From the NCBI RefSeq assembly GCF_014647255.1, contig NZ_BMOV01000003.1:62001-126000 (forward strand): 64,000 bases of DNA. The letters are read 5' to 3'. This document shows positions 18,687 to 27,472 of the stretch, in pieces. Position numbers and translations under genes: made by a program. The DNA comes from Iodidimonas muriae. Its GTDB lineage: Bacteria; Pseudomonadota; Alphaproteobacteria; Sphingomonadales; Rhodothalassiaceae. Numbering within the stretch: the stretch's first letter is position 1; each line of letters starts with the position of its first letter. The notes under the pieces were generated by a model. The model saw nothing but the letters and a program-made list of their open reading frames with translations, was not told the DNA's origin and made no database searches.

Positions 18687-20147
18687 CTAGCCGCGCCAAT
18701 AATCGGGGTCGAGCAACACCAAAACGGTGAACAATTCCAGCCGCCCCAAAAGCATGGCGCCGGACAGCACCCATTTCGCTTCATCCACCAAAGGCCCGAA
18801 ATTTCCCGATGGGCCGATGATGTCACCAATACCGGGGCCAACATTGGAAAAGGCCGTTGCCGATGCCGAAATGGCTGTCACCAGATCCAGCCCCATCGCC
18901 GCCAACAACACGGCTGTCACTGAAAAAGCACCAACAAACACCGCCAGAAAAGCCAGAACCGAGGCCTGAACCTCGCGGGTCACATGCAAGTCGCCATAGC
19001 TCAGCACATCCACCCGGTGCGGGCTGGTCAATTGCCGCACATAGGAACGCACCGCCGTCCACAGAATCTGGTGACGATAGATTTTGATGCCGCCCGATGT
19101 AGAACCGGTACAGCCGCCCACAAATAATAGAGCAAAGAATAATCCGGCAGAGGTGGTCCCCCACATGGAATAATCCGATGTGGCAAAGCCCGTGGTGGTG
19201 ACGATCGACACCACATTGAACGCGGCCATGCGCAGCCCTTCCTCGATGGAATTGGCGTGCATGGTGGTGGACAACCAAAGCCCCAACAAAATCGAGACAA
19301 CGGCCAAAAAGATCAGAAATGCGCGAATCTGCACATCGCCAAACAGCGCATCGCCGCGGCCGCGCACAAAGCGGATATAAGCAACAAAGGGGATGCCCCC
19401 CGCCACCATGAAAAATGTCCCGGCCCATTGCAAAGGGGCGCTTTCAAAATAACCGAAAGACGCGTCATGGGTAGAAAAGCCGCCGGTGGCGATGGTGGAC
19501 ATGGCGTGGCACAAAGCATCGAAAGCCCCCATGCCCAACACCATATACACAGCCATGCACACAATGGTCAGGGCCGAATAAATGGCACTGATATAAACCA
19601 CGAACTGTCGGGCGCGCGGAACGATGCGGCCCGATCGTTCGGAATTTTCTGTTTCAAAAAGCTGCATCCCCCCCACGCCAAGGAAGGGCAGCATGATAAT
19701 GGCCATCAAGATAACGCCCACCCCGCCGATCCATTGCAGCACATGCCGCCATAGCAAAATCCCCGGTGGTTGCGCTTCCAGCCCGGAAATCACCGTGGCC
19801 CCGGTTGTGGTGATACCTGACACCGATTCAAAGATCGCATCGGCCCAGGACATAGAGCCGCCATAGAACACGAAGGGCAATGCCCCCACCAAAGATACCG
19901 AAAGCCAAGCGCCGGTGGTAAGTGCAAAAGCCTGACGGCGGGACAATTCGGTGGGCACATCGGTACGCGTCGCCAGATAAAGCGCCCCGCCGATAAAGGC
20001 CGTAAGCGCCGCCGTGGTGATGAACACATTGAAATCGGGATTGTTGCTGGCAATATCGGCCAGCGCCGGAAAGATCATCGCCACAGCCATGATCACCATA
20101 AGCAAGCCGCAGATATTCAGGATGGGGCGAAAATCAATCATGATCAA
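18687..20147 (-). CDS. trkH: TrkH family potassium uptake protein
   Basis: 486-residue potassium channel-like subunit of the inner membrane with ten or more transmembrane segments. The four filter loops typical of the TrkH/KtrB superfamily are all visible: TTGATVISG, IATGGFSTHDAS, TTTGFATSDYS and FSNVGPGIGD. It normally works with the cytosolic NAD-binding subunit TrkA, which is not in the window. Its start codon overlaps the HAD phosphatase stop (ATGA), so the two genes are co-translated. Confidence 0.93.
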   Translation of the reverse strand: MIMIDFRPILNICGLLMVIMAVAMIFPALADIASNNPDFNVFITTAALTAFIGGALYLATRTDVPTELSRRQAFALTTGAWLSVSLVGALPFVFYGGSMSWADAIFESVSGITTTGATVISGLEAQPPGILLWRHVLQWIGGVGVILMAIIMLPFLGVGGMQLFETENSERSGRIVPRARQFVVYISAIYSALTIVCMAVYMVLGMGAFDALCHAMSTIATGGFSTHDASFGYFESAPLQWAGTFFMVAGGIPFVAYIRFVRGRGDALFGDVQIRAFLIFLAVVSILLGLWLSTTMHANSIEEGLRMAAFNVVSIVTTTGFATSDYSMWGTTSAGLFFALLFVGGCTGSTSGGIKIYRHQILWTAVRSYVRQLTSPHRVDVLSYGDLHVTREVQASVLAFLAVFVGAFSVTAVLLAAMGLDLVTAISASATAFSNVGPGIGDIIGPSGNFGPLVDEAKWVLSGAMLLGRLELFTVLVLLDPDYWRG

Positions 20148-20782
20148 ACGCGCAACTGCGAATCCTGAAGGGCAAGCGGCAAACCAAGGCTGCGCAAGTC
20201 CTGTGCAAGTTTGACGGGGTTTTCAAACAAAATCCCATGCAATCCCTGTTCGATCGCGGCCTCAACATTGTCCAGCCTGTCATCGATAAATGCCGTTTGT
20301 TCGGGCACAATGCCAAATCGGTCGATTGCCAGATCGTATATGCGGGGATCGGGCTTGACCATCTTTTCCGCACCAGACACCACCACATTGCGGAAGCGTT
20401 TGGAAAAGGAAAAGCGTTTTTGAAAGGCGGGAAAGGTTTCCTGAGAATAATTGGTCAGGGCAAAAACCGGCACGCCTGCATCGTCCAATGCCTCTAGAAT
20501 GGCCACCGATCCGGCAATCGGCGGACCGATGGTCTCTTCCCAGCGGAGAAAGAATTGCGCGATCAGGTCCGCATATTCGGGGAATGCGCGTTGGCGTTTG
20601 GCAATGCTTTCGGCAAAGGAACGCCCGCGATCATGCTCTGTGTGCCACGATAAAGGCACAACCGTGTCCAAAAACCAGTCCAGTTCCTCGGGATCGGCAA
20701 TCAGTTCCTGATACAAAATGCGCGGGTCCCAGCGCACCAGCACATTTCCGATATCGAAAATAACCGCAGAAATGCCAGACAT
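20144..20782 (-). CDS. HAD-family phosphatase, YihX-like
   Basis: 212-residue haloacid dehalogenase-superfamily hydrolase. VIFDIGNVLVRWDP near residue 7 is motif I in the DxGNV form seen in YihX-type sugar phosphatases; ALTNYSQETF is motif II, KPDPRIYDLA motif III and FIDDRLDNVEAA motif IV. ATG 20782 is preferred, with AAGG nine bases upstream; an ATG at 20800 is also open. It is first in a two-gene operon with trkH. Substrate unproven; a sugar phosphate such as glucose 1-phosphate is the family precedent. Confidence 0.87.
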   Translation of the reverse strand: MSGISAVIFDIGNVLVRWDPRILYQELIADPEELDWFLDTVVPLSWHTEHDRGRSFAESIAKRQRAFPEYADLIAQFFLRWEETIGPPIAGSVAILEALDDAGVPVFALTNYSQETFPAFQKRFSFSKRFRNVVVSGAEKMVKPDPRIYDLAIDRFGIVPEQTAFIDDRLDNVEAAIEQGLHGILFENPVKLAQDLRSLGLPLALQDSQLRV

Positions 20783-20887
20783 CGACTCGCGCCTTTCCAT
20801 GATAGGAAACCGTCTTCATGAATGCCCCTCATGGGACCAGCCTTTTCAGGCCCAAGGCGTTCCCATCAGCGTTTTCCATGAAAGAAA

Positions 20888-20912
20888 CCGCGCCGGGCAA
20901 AGCCCGGCACGG
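20888..20912 (-). terminator. Intrinsic terminator of rpmJ
   Basis: Stem GCCGGGC / GCCCGGC with an AAA loop, extended by flanking CCG/CGG pairs, lies 35 bases after the rpmJ stop. On the minus strand it is followed by the T-rich run GGTTTCTTTC. Confidence 0.7.
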
Positions 20913-20946
20913 CATCTATTGGTACATTTTATAGCTCGGTCGAGCG

Positions 20947-21072
20947 TCAGCCCTGACGTGCCTTAAAACGACGGTTCGTTTTGTTGATCACATAGGTGCG
21001 GCCTTTACGGCGAATCACCCGGCAATCACGATGCCGTGTTTTCAAGGACTTGAGCGAATTTCTGACTTTCAT
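20947..21072 (-). CDS. rpmJ: 50S ribosomal protein L36
   Basis: 41-residue ribosomal protein in the long form typical of alphaproteobacteria. The translation starts [20 protein letters not shown] and ends [12 protein letters not shown]; it is very basic. The [15 protein letters not shown] core is conserved, with the usual second zinc-ligand cysteine absent, as in this C-minus type. The gene is monocistronic, with a near-consensus promoter at 21150-21178 and a terminator at 20888-20912. Confidence 0.96.
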   Translation of the reverse strand: MKVRNSLKSLKTRHRDCRVIRRKGRTYVINKTNRRFKARQG

Positions 21073-21149
21073 AACGTTTATCCGTCACCGCCACAGGGAC
21101 AAGCATGATCGAGCCGTCGCCTGATTGAAAAATCTGTTTCGAGCGCGCG

Positions 21150-21178
21150 ACCATATGGGGGAGGCTTTGTGCTGTCAA
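21150..21178 (-). promoter_or_regulatory. Sigma-70 promoter of rpmJ
   Basis: On the minus strand TTGACA (21178-21173), a 17-base spacer and TATGGT (21155-21150) form a near-consensus housekeeping promoter. Its transcript would start near 21143 and have a leader of about 70 bases before the rpmJ ATG. Confidence 0.75.
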
Positions 21179-21236
21179 GTGGGCTGTGGGCTCTATGGCC
21201 CAAACACCGGAAGGTAAAAAGAAAACACAGACAGAG

Positions 21237-21279
21237 AAGGCGACCTTGGCTTGGGTTTTTGGCCAAACCGGGTCGCCTT
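21237..21279. other. Long imperfect hairpin upstream of rpmJ promoter
   Basis: Outer arms AAGGCGACC / GGTCGCCTT (nine perfect pairs) enclose inner arms TTGGC / GCCAA around a T-rich loop. On the minus strand a T-rich tract follows after about ten bases, so it could end a minus-strand transcript. No gene on that strand lies upstream, which leaves a small RNA or a DNA-level role open. Confidence 0.4.
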
Positions 21280-21517
21280 CCCTTTCCCGCGCTTTGTAAA
21301 GTGCGGTGATAATCTGGCAATCCGGGCCGACCGGTTCAGCCTGTATTGCCAGCGCCCCTATTCTACACCAAAATGCTGTAGGGTGCACGACACAATTCGC
21401 AAAACAGCCTGTTGGAAAGCCAAGTGCATCCCGTGATAAGATAAAACAGCAGGCAAATGGATGGCCGCCCATCCGGCATGCTTGCAATCGAAAACAATTC
21501 CCTATTAATTTGTAGGC

Positions 21518-22123
21518 ATGGCCATGAATGCACGTAAAATGAGAATGTTTCCTCTGCTCTTTCTTGTCGCGCTGACAACAGCCTGCGCGTCACGCGGCTT
21601 TGAAGCGGATGTCACCCGCTTTCATGACAATGCCTTTGACGACCAATCGGGACAAAGCGTCACCATTCGCCCGGCGCGGGAAGCCCTCGACGGGTTGGAA
21701 TTTGCGCAATATGCCGCTCTTGTGGGTGAAAAGCTGGGGGCTGTCGGCTTCACGGCAGCCGGAGAGGCGACACCGGATGTGATCGCCCAGTTGGATTATC
21801 TGATCACCCCCATTGCCAGCGCCGAAAAGGAAAGCGGACGCCTGAGCATTGGCGGTGGCAGCTTTGGACGGCATGGCGGCATTAGCAGCGGCGTCAGCTT
21901 CCCTGTGGGGGAAACATCGCGCGACACGGTTTTCCGCCGCCGCATCGACCTTGTTTTAATAGACGCTGAAACCGGAAAGCATTTATGGGAAGGCCGCGCC
22001 GTTTCCACCGGCAAGGTGGGAGACCCGGCCATCATCTTACCCCTTCTTGCTGAAGCGCTTTTGCAAGATTTCCCTGGCATTTCCGGCCGCACGATCGAGG
22101 TGACGCTGACGCCCGATCAATAA
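21518..22123 (+). CDS. DUF4136 domain lipoprotein
   Basis: 201-residue envelope lipoprotein. A hydrophobic signal (about residues 9-20) ends in a lipobox, LTTAC, with lipidated C23. The mature part matches the DUF4136 pattern: FxxADVTRFH near the start, FAQYAALVGEKLGAVGF, PDVIAQLDYLI, and DLVLIDAETGKHLWEGRAVS near the C-terminus, beside the glycine-rich IGGGSFGRHGGISSG. Function of the family is unknown. It stands alone, 51 bases before the carboxypeptidase gene on the same strand. Confidence 0.82.
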   Translation: MAMNARKMRMFPLLFLVALTTACASRGFEADVTRFHDNAFDDQSGQSVTIRPAREALDGLEFAQYAALVGEKLGAVGFTAAGEATPDVIAQLDYLITPIASAEKESGRLSIGGGSFGRHGGISSGVSFPVGETSRDTVFRRRIDLVLIDAETGKHLWEGRAVSTGKVGDPAIILPLLAEALLQDFPGISGRTIEVTLTPDQ

Positions 22124-22174
22124 TTCTTTTTCTTTTCCTTCGCCTTTTTCCAGACAATACGAAAGACGACCCTT

Positions 22175-23302
22175 ATGGATATCACCAGCAGCTTTGACGG
22201 CGGCAATATCGAAGTCCTGGGCCCTGCAGGCCCCCACACGGTGCGGCTTGCCATCCGCAAAGACAATAACTCCGATTTTTTCCAGTGGTTCTATTTCCGC
22301 GCCACGGGCGGACAAAATGTCAATTGCCGCATCATCATAGAAAATGCATCGGAAAGCGCCTATCCGGAAGGCTGGCACAATTATTCCGCTGTGGCTTCTT
22401 ATGATCGTCAGAACTGGTTCCGTATTCCCACAGACTATGATGGCAAAAAACTGATCATCAATCATCGGCCGGAAACCGATGTGGTCTGGTATGCCTATTT
22501 CGCCCCCTATTCCATGGAGCGCCACGGAGATCTGATCGCAACGGCGGCCACCAATCCGCTGGTGCGCTTACGGTCTTTGGGACAAACCATTGACGGTCAG
22601 GATATCGACATGATCGAACTGGGCAGCGGTGGCGGCCCCAATGGCAAGAAAATCTGGTTTATCGGCCGCCAGCATCCCGGCGAAACCATGGCCGAATGGT
22701 GGATGGAAGGCCTTTTGGACAGATTGCTGGATTTCGACGATCCCGTGGCCCGCAAGCTGCTGGCCAAAGCCCGGTTCTATATCATTCCCAATATGAACCC
22801 CGATGGTTCACGGCGCGGGCATTTGCGCACCAATGCGGCGGGTGTCAATCTCAACCGCGTGTGGGACAATCCCAGCGAGGAAACCAGCCCCGAAGTCTAT
22901 TGGGCGCGCCGCAATATGGAACGGCTGGGCGTGGATTTTCACATGGATGTGCATGGCGATGAAGCCCTGCCCTATAATTTCGTCGCGGGCTTTGAAGGCA
23001 TCCCCTCCATCAACGAAAAGCAAACGCAGCTTTACGAGCGGTTCAAAACCACATTGGCGGCCTTAAGCCCCGATTTCCAGACCGAACATGGCTATCCCAA
23101 AGATGCACCGGGCACCGCCGATTTGAAAAAATGCACAGACTGGGTGGCCGAACGCTTTGGATGCCCGGCACTGACCCTTGAAATGCCGTTCAAGGACAAT
23201 GCCAATGCACCGGAGCCAACCTTTGGCTGGTCGCCCGACCGCAGCAAACATCTGGCCCGCCATTGCCTTGATACCTTGTCAGCAATTATCGACGACCTGT
23301 AA
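22175..23302 (+). CDS. M14 zinc carboxypeptidase, cytosolic CCP-like
   Basis: 375 residues. An N-terminal beta domain (about 1-120, with FFQWFYFRATGG and GWHNYSAVASYDR) as in cytosolic carboxypeptidases (Nna1/AGBL group) is followed by the M14 catalytic domain. Zinc ligands are HPGE near residue 170 and the histidine of DVHGDE near 265; NMNPDGSRRGH and NLNRVW hold substrate-binding arginines, and LTLEMPFKD the catalytic glutamate. There is no signal peptide, so it acts in the cytoplasm. Eukaryotic relatives remove glutamates from tubulin tails; bacterial substrates are unknown. Confidence 0.88.
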   Translation: MDITSSFDGGNIEVLGPAGPHTVRLAIRKDNNSDFFQWFYFRATGGQNVNCRIIIENASESAYPEGWHNYSAVASYDRQNWFRIPTDYDGKKLIINHRPETDVVWYAYFAPYSMERHGDLIATAATNPLVRLRSLGQTIDGQDIDMIELGSGGGPNGKKIWFIGRQHPGETMAEWWMEGLLDRLLDFDDPVARKLLAKARFYIIPNMNPDGSRRGHLRTNAAGVNLNRVWDNPSEETSPEVYWARRNMERLGVDFHMDVHGDEALPYNFVAGFEGIPSINEKQTQLYERFKTTLAALSPDFQTEHGYPKDAPGTADLKKCTDWVAERFGCPALTLEMPFKDNANAPEPTFGWSPDRSKHLARHCLDTLSAIIDDL

Positions 23303-23414
23303 GAAGGCCTGTCTGCTATAAAAGCCTGGGCCGCGTTCGCCGCTCTCAAAGCATGGCACCCCATGCAACAAGCGGCGACGTGGCTTTTGCCAATGATCGA
23401 AAGTTTGCGAAAAA

Positions 23415-24029
23415 ATGGACGTAACATGGGTTCTTGAAACCCTGCAAATGCTGGCGTCTCAGCCTCTCTTTTTGATTGGTGCGGCCATTGTTTTGAGCTT
23501 TCTTTCGGAAGATGCCGTAACGGTGGGCTCTGCATTGCTGGTTTCCCAGGATTTGCTTGGCCTACCCTTGGCATTCCTTGCCGTGAATATCGCCATAATC
23601 GTGGGGGATGGCACCCTATATGGGGCCGGCGCATTGGCCGCGCGGAACCGCAAATTGCGGCGCATGGTGGCTACCCGACGGGTGTATCAAGCCAAAAGAT
23701 GGGTGGAGCAGCGTTTAGGGCCGATTCTTCTCGCCACCCGCTTCATGCCCGGCACCCGTCTGCCCACGTATCTTGCCAGCGGATTTTTCGGCTTTCCCTT
23801 TTCTTTCTTTCTGATGGTCCTCACCCTTGGTTCCCTTATCTGGACCGGATTCGTGTTTTCCGTGATCTTGATTGCCGGAAAACCCTTTCTCGATGCATTG
23901 GGGCCGTGGAAATGGCTGGGCGCGGTGATCATATTATTGTGTGGTCTGCTTGTTCCTCATTTTATCGGCCCTATAGTAGCCCGGCTAATGGGGGTTGGGT
24001 CGATGCCTGAGGACAATAAAAACACATGA
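23415..24029 (+). CDS. DedA family membrane protein
   Basis: 204-residue inner-membrane protein with five or so hydrophobic segments. The DedA motif RFMPGTRLPTYLASG lies near residue 112 and the conserved acidic N-terminal motif SEDAVTVG near residue 35. DedA relatives move phospholipid carriers such as undecaprenyl phosphate or phosphatidylethanolamine across the membrane. Its stop overlaps the start of the ATP-grasp gene (ATGA), so both proteins are made from one message, and a joint job at the membrane is likely. Confidence 0.87.
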   Translation: MDVTWVLETLQMLASQPLFLIGAAIVLSFLSEDAVTVGSALLVSQDLLGLPLAFLAVNIAIIVGDGTLYGAGALAARNRKLRRMVATRRVYQAKRWVEQRLGPILLATRFMPGTRLPTYLASGFFGFPFSFFLMVLTLGSLIWTGFVFSVILIAGKPFLDALGPWKWLGAVIILLCGLLVPHFIGPIVARLMGVGSMPEDNKNT

Positions 24030-25153
24030 CCGTGTCCTATAAGATTGTGAGCAAAGTGGCCCATGCCAATATGCCCGCATTGGACGAAGATGCGCAGAAA
24101 CTTTCGCATTTTGAATTTTGGCCGCAATGGCTGTTTTACGCCCCTGTCATTCTATGGTGGCTCTGGCTCAGCCTACGCTATGGCGGCCTTATGAGGCCAA
24201 TGGCCGCCAATCCCGGTTTCCCCAATGGCGGCTTTGCGGGCGAAAGCAAAACGCTGGTCCTGAAACGATTCGGCCCCCGTGCACGGGCAAGCCTTGCGCC
24301 TTTTATCCGCTATGCCACCAAGACCCGGCTTGAAAGCCAAGCAGACCAGGCCCAAACCGCCATCGAGCAGGCCCGCGCGGCAAATCTGGATTATCCGTTG
24401 GTGGCAAAGCCCGATATCGGCTGCCGGGGCGCCGGAGTAAAGGTGGTCCGCACCGATGCGGATCTGGAACGCTATATCGCCTCTTTCCCCCAGGAAGCCG
24501 ATGTGATCTTGCAACAACTGGCCGATGCACCGGGCGAGGTTGGCGTATTTTATGTGCGCCATCCGCAAGAGGATATGGGGCGGTTGTTTTCCATGACCTT
24601 GAAATATTTTCCCCATGTGGTCGGCAATGGGCGGGACACTTTGCGCCAGCTGATCCTTGCGGACCCGCGTGCTTCTCAATTGCCGCATCTCTACATGGAC
24701 CGAAACAAGGCTCGCCTTGACCAGGTTGTCCCCGCTGGCGAAGAGGTTCGCATTGCCTTTGCCGGCAGCCATTCCAAAGGAGCGATTTTCCGCGACGGAC
24801 GCCCCTATATCACCGAGGACCTGACCCGCGCCATCGACCGGATCGCCCACGATATCGATGGCTTTTATATTGGCCGCTTCGATATTCGCTTTGCCGATTT
24901 TGAAGCCCTGCGGCAAGGGCGCGACTTTACCATCATCGAAGTGAATGGAGCCGGTGGAGAGGCGACCCATATTTGGGATTCGCGCATGACTTTACGCGAA
25001 GCCTATCATGATCTGTATGAGCAATTCCGGATGCTTTTCGAGATCGGGCGGGAAAATCGTCGCCGCGGTGTGCCTGCAACATCGCTGCTGGAATTCTATC
25101 GGGCATGGCGACACGAACAAAGTCTTGTGCGCGGCTATCCGGAAACGGATTGA
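24026..25153 (+). CDS. Membrane-anchored ATP-grasp ligase, substrate unknown
   Basis: 375 residues. A hydrophobic segment (WLFYAPVILWWLWLSL, about residues 36-51) anchors it near the N-terminus. An ATP-grasp domain follows: PLVAKPDIGCRGAGVKVV near residue 130, DVILQQLADAPGEVGVFYVR near 170, FYIGRFDIRF and the metal-binding FTIIEVNGAGGE near 310. ATP-grasp enzymes join a carboxylate to an amine or thiol. Relatives are sometimes labelled D-Ala-D-Ala ligase, but the anchor and the DedA partner argue for a lipid- or envelope-linked substrate (inference). Confidence 0.75.
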   Translation: MTVSYKIVSKVAHANMPALDEDAQKLSHFEFWPQWLFYAPVILWWLWLSLRYGGLMRPMAANPGFPNGGFAGESKTLVLKRFGPRARASLAPFIRYATKTRLESQADQAQTAIEQARAANLDYPLVAKPDIGCRGAGVKVVRTDADLERYIASFPQEADVILQQLADAPGEVGVFYVRHPQEDMGRLFSMTLKYFPHVVGNGRDTLRQLILADPRASQLPHLYMDRNKARLDQVVPAGEEVRIAFAGSHSKGAIFRDGRPYITEDLTRAIDRIAHDIDGFYIGRFDIRFADFEALRQGRDFTIIEVNGAGGEATHIWDSRMTLREAYHDLYEQFRMLFEIGRENRRRGVPATSLLEFYRAWRHEQSLVRGYPETD

Positions 25154-25249
25154 ATTTCAGCCGGTTTCAAACGGCCAAACCCGAATAGCGGCCATCAGAC
25201 CATCTTTGCATAATAATAAAATGCGGGGGGAGGAAGACCGCGCGGTGGA

Positions 25250-26230
25250 TTAATCCGCGTCCGTTTCCGAAGAGAGTGTCACATGCCGTCCCTCGTCCAG
25301 CGCCGCCAATAGCCGCCCTGCAGCCCCTTCCTTGAAGCCGGCCTTTTTCAGCAGTTTTATCAGATGTGCCTTGCTGTCAGAGCGGATCACCGCTTCGATG
25401 GCCGATATCTCGATCCCGGTTTTATAAGACATCACGCTTTCAAAAAACCGTATGCCGCCGCGCCGGGTCAGGTCGGCAAGGAACCGTGCATTCACCGCTC
25501 CACGCGATTCAAGCTGCCGGATATATTCATTGAGCGCCCCCCGGCTGGCATCCTCCATCCAGCGCAGAAGAGCGATATTTTTCACCGACTCGTTCAAAGA
25601 GCCAGCAAGAGCCGGATCCAGTTCATAACGCTCCACCAGAACCACACGGCAGGCATCAGACACATGGTTGATCAGCCGTTCCACAATCTCCAACGGCAAA
25701 TCGCCCCGCTTGCTCAATTGATCCATCATCGCCTTGTTCGTCTCGAAACGCTGCATAAGCGGATCGCAGGCCGACCCAAGTTCAGCACCGGGATTGCGGA
25801 TCAAAAAAGTAACCGACCTCTCGCCCCCGGTCTGGGCAATGGCAAGGGCCACCACATCAGGCACCCGAGAACGGCGCACAATGGCAATTTTTGCGGATTC
25901 CGACAATTCCCGCGCCAGAACCGCCAGCTCTTCATCGCTGAAGACGGTGGTTTGCATCAGAAAAGGAGTGGAAATTTCCTCGATATCGCGGGCAATAAGA
26001 TCGGCAAGTCCGAAAGGAAGGGAGTTTGCGCGGCGCAGTTCAAAGGCAAGGGTCTGGCGCACTTCAACGCTAAGATCGCGGGCAAGAGTCTGCGCCACAT
26101 CCAAAACAACGCGGCGCTCATCATCGTCGTGATCATCGACTAGAAACAACCCCACCTTTCGCGCCAGCACAACCTTTTCAAGTTGTGCCCGGTTGGAGGA
26201 TGAGGGCAGCATCAGCCCCTTGTAATCCAT
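25250..26230 (-). CDS. DUF2336 protein (HEAT-like)
   Basis: 326-residue all-helical alphaproteobacterial protein. The repeat-like core is recognisable in VEVRQTLAFELRRANSLPFGL, ADLIARDIEEISTPFLMQTT, and AKIAIVRRSRVPDVVALAIAQTG. No membrane segment or catalytic motif is visible. DUF2336 proteins have been linked to cell-surface or flagellar regulation, but no activity is established. I chose ATG 26230, with GGAAAT upstream; the frame stays open to 26287. A second protein with the same core lies at 28154-29470. Confidence 0.8.
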   Translation of the reverse strand: MDYKGLMLPSSSNRAQLEKVVLARKVGLFLVDDHDDDERRVVLDVAQTLARDLSVEVRQTLAFELRRANSLPFGLADLIARDIEEISTPFLMQTTVFSDEELAVLARELSESAKIAIVRRSRVPDVVALAIAQTGGERSVTFLIRNPGAELGSACDPLMQRFETNKAMMDQLSKRGDLPLEIVERLINHVSDACRVVLVERYELDPALAGSLNESVKNIALLRWMEDASRGALNEYIRQLESRGAVNARFLADLTRRGGIRFFESVMSYKTGIEISAIEAVIRSDSKAHLIKLLKKAGFKEGAAGRLLAALDEGRHVTLSSETDAD

Positions 26231-26374
26231 ATTTCCATGCCTTCGGACCTGCTTCAGCCACCACAATAACCGCATCAATCTTAACAATTGTTATAAGGTG
26301 ATATAGCGCAACTGTTAATATTTTACCAATTGCTCTAAAATTCACCGATACGGGGCGGCAGGCAAGGTCAGTTC

Positions 26375-27412
26375 TCAGCCCAATATTGCCAAATACCGGC
26401 ACGCCAAATCCACATACCAAGGGCGTTTGGCATGGCGTCCGTGAAAGCCCACATGGCCGCCACCGCGCGCGATCATAACGGTCACATCCGGCCGTTCCGG
26501 CCATTGTGTTGCATGATAGCCTTGCAGGGGAATCCACGGGTCATCGTCGCTGTGCAAAGCAAGCGTCGGGACACATATTTGTGAGGCCACATTTTGCATG
26601 GAGGCGCGCCGGTAATAATCCTCCGCCCCTTTAAACCCATGGGCAGGGGCCACAAGCGCATCATCAAAATCACGCACGGTCCGAAGCGTTTCAAGCTTTT
26701 CCGCCAAGGGCGTACCACATGCCACCCATGATCGGGCATCCCGCTTCATCCAGCGCACAAGGGCCGCATGATAAACCCGATTGCGGGGCGCGGCGATGCG
26801 GCTTTGGGTGGCATAAAGATCCACCGGCGCACAAACGCTCATCACCCCGGCCAATCTATCCGGCTTGCCTTGCTGACCGGCCTCTCCGGCCAAACGCAGC
26901 ACCATATGGCCGCCCAGAGAAAAGCCGACCATCACCACCGGACGCTTTGGAAAACGCGCGGCAAGGCCGCTCAAGACATCGCGCAAATCCTGTGTCAGCC
27001 CTGCATGATAAGGCCCTGTGCTATGGGCTGCCGATGGCCCGACACCGCGCAGATTCAAGCGCACCACCCCATAGCCTTGCGCAAGCAGACCGGCGGCACA
27101 AAGATGCATATAGGCACTGTCTTCACAGCCCCCCAATCCGTGCACCAGCACCACCAGAATATCTTTTTCAATATGCTGCTGATCGGGATGATTGACCACA
27201 GCACTGAGCGCGCCTTTTGCCGGCGGAGAGAGTGGCAAGGTAAAGCGCTGCTGGCGCGACGAAAGTTCGGGCAATGTACGCACAAACCGGTTGCGCAAGG
27301 TTTGAAGATCACCCCCCAGCCACGGCGCACGCGGGCGAAAGCCCCTCACCGTCTGCAAGAAAGGCGCCGTCGGGTCCCCCGCCAGCAGGTGATAGCCACA
27401 TGCCTCGTTCAT
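26375..27412 (-). CDS. YheT-family alpha/beta hydrolase
   Basis: 345-residue hydrolase. FRPRAPWLGGDLQTLRN near residue 22 is the N-terminal signature of the YheT (UPF0017) group. VVLVHGLGGCEDSAY holds the oxyanion region, VGFSLGGHMVLR near residue 150 the nucleophilic serine, HSDDDPWIPL the acid and GGGHVGFHG the catalytic histidine. Esterase or lipase activity on small acyl esters is the family expectation. The ATG at 27412 follows AGGGTGG; an earlier start at 27445 is possible. It follows the Lrp/AsnC gene by 60 bases on the same strand. Confidence 0.87.
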   Translation of the reverse strand: MNEACGYHLLAGDPTAPFLQTVRGFRPRAPWLGGDLQTLRNRFVRTLPELSSRQQRFTLPLSPPAKGALSAVVNHPDQQHIEKDILVVLVHGLGGCEDSAYMHLCAAGLLAQGYGVVRLNLRGVGPSAAHSTGPYHAGLTQDLRDVLSGLAARFPKRPVVMVGFSLGGHMVLRLAGEAGQQGKPDRLAGVMSVCAPVDLYATQSRIAAPRNRVYHAALVRWMKRDARSWVACGTPLAEKLETLRTVRDFDDALVAPAHGFKGAEDYYRRASMQNVASQICVPTLALHSDDDPWIPLQGYHATQWPERPDVTVMIARGGGHVGFHGRHAKRPWYVDLACRYLAILG

Positions 27413-27472
27413 GGAGCCACCCTGTTTCAAAAGAAAAATCCGCAATGTTGAAAAAGAGTGACCACCCTTCGC

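Larger units (their letters stand above)
21073..21517. other. 445-base non-coding stretch with structured DNA
   Basis: This gap between rpmJ and the DUF4136 lipoprotein holds the rpmJ promoter and leader on the right-to-left side. It also holds a long imperfect hairpin at 21237-21279 and a CTGGCAA / TTGCCAG pair at 21314-21352. An open frame covers much of the minus strand but overlaps the rpmJ promoter and start and has no family features, so I do not call it. A small structured RNA is possible but not shown. Confidence 0.5.

Noticed and set aside
21205-21220. CACCGGAAGG resembling the SRP RNA tetraloop region
   Set aside because: The following AGCAG of the SRP core is missing and the flanks do not pair as in 4.5S RNA.
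21026-21487. A 153-codon minus-strand open frame upstream of and overlapping rpmJ
   Set aside because: It overlaps the rpmJ promoter, leader and first codons in another frame, has no ribosome site or recognisable family feature, and its composition is unlike neighbouring proteins.
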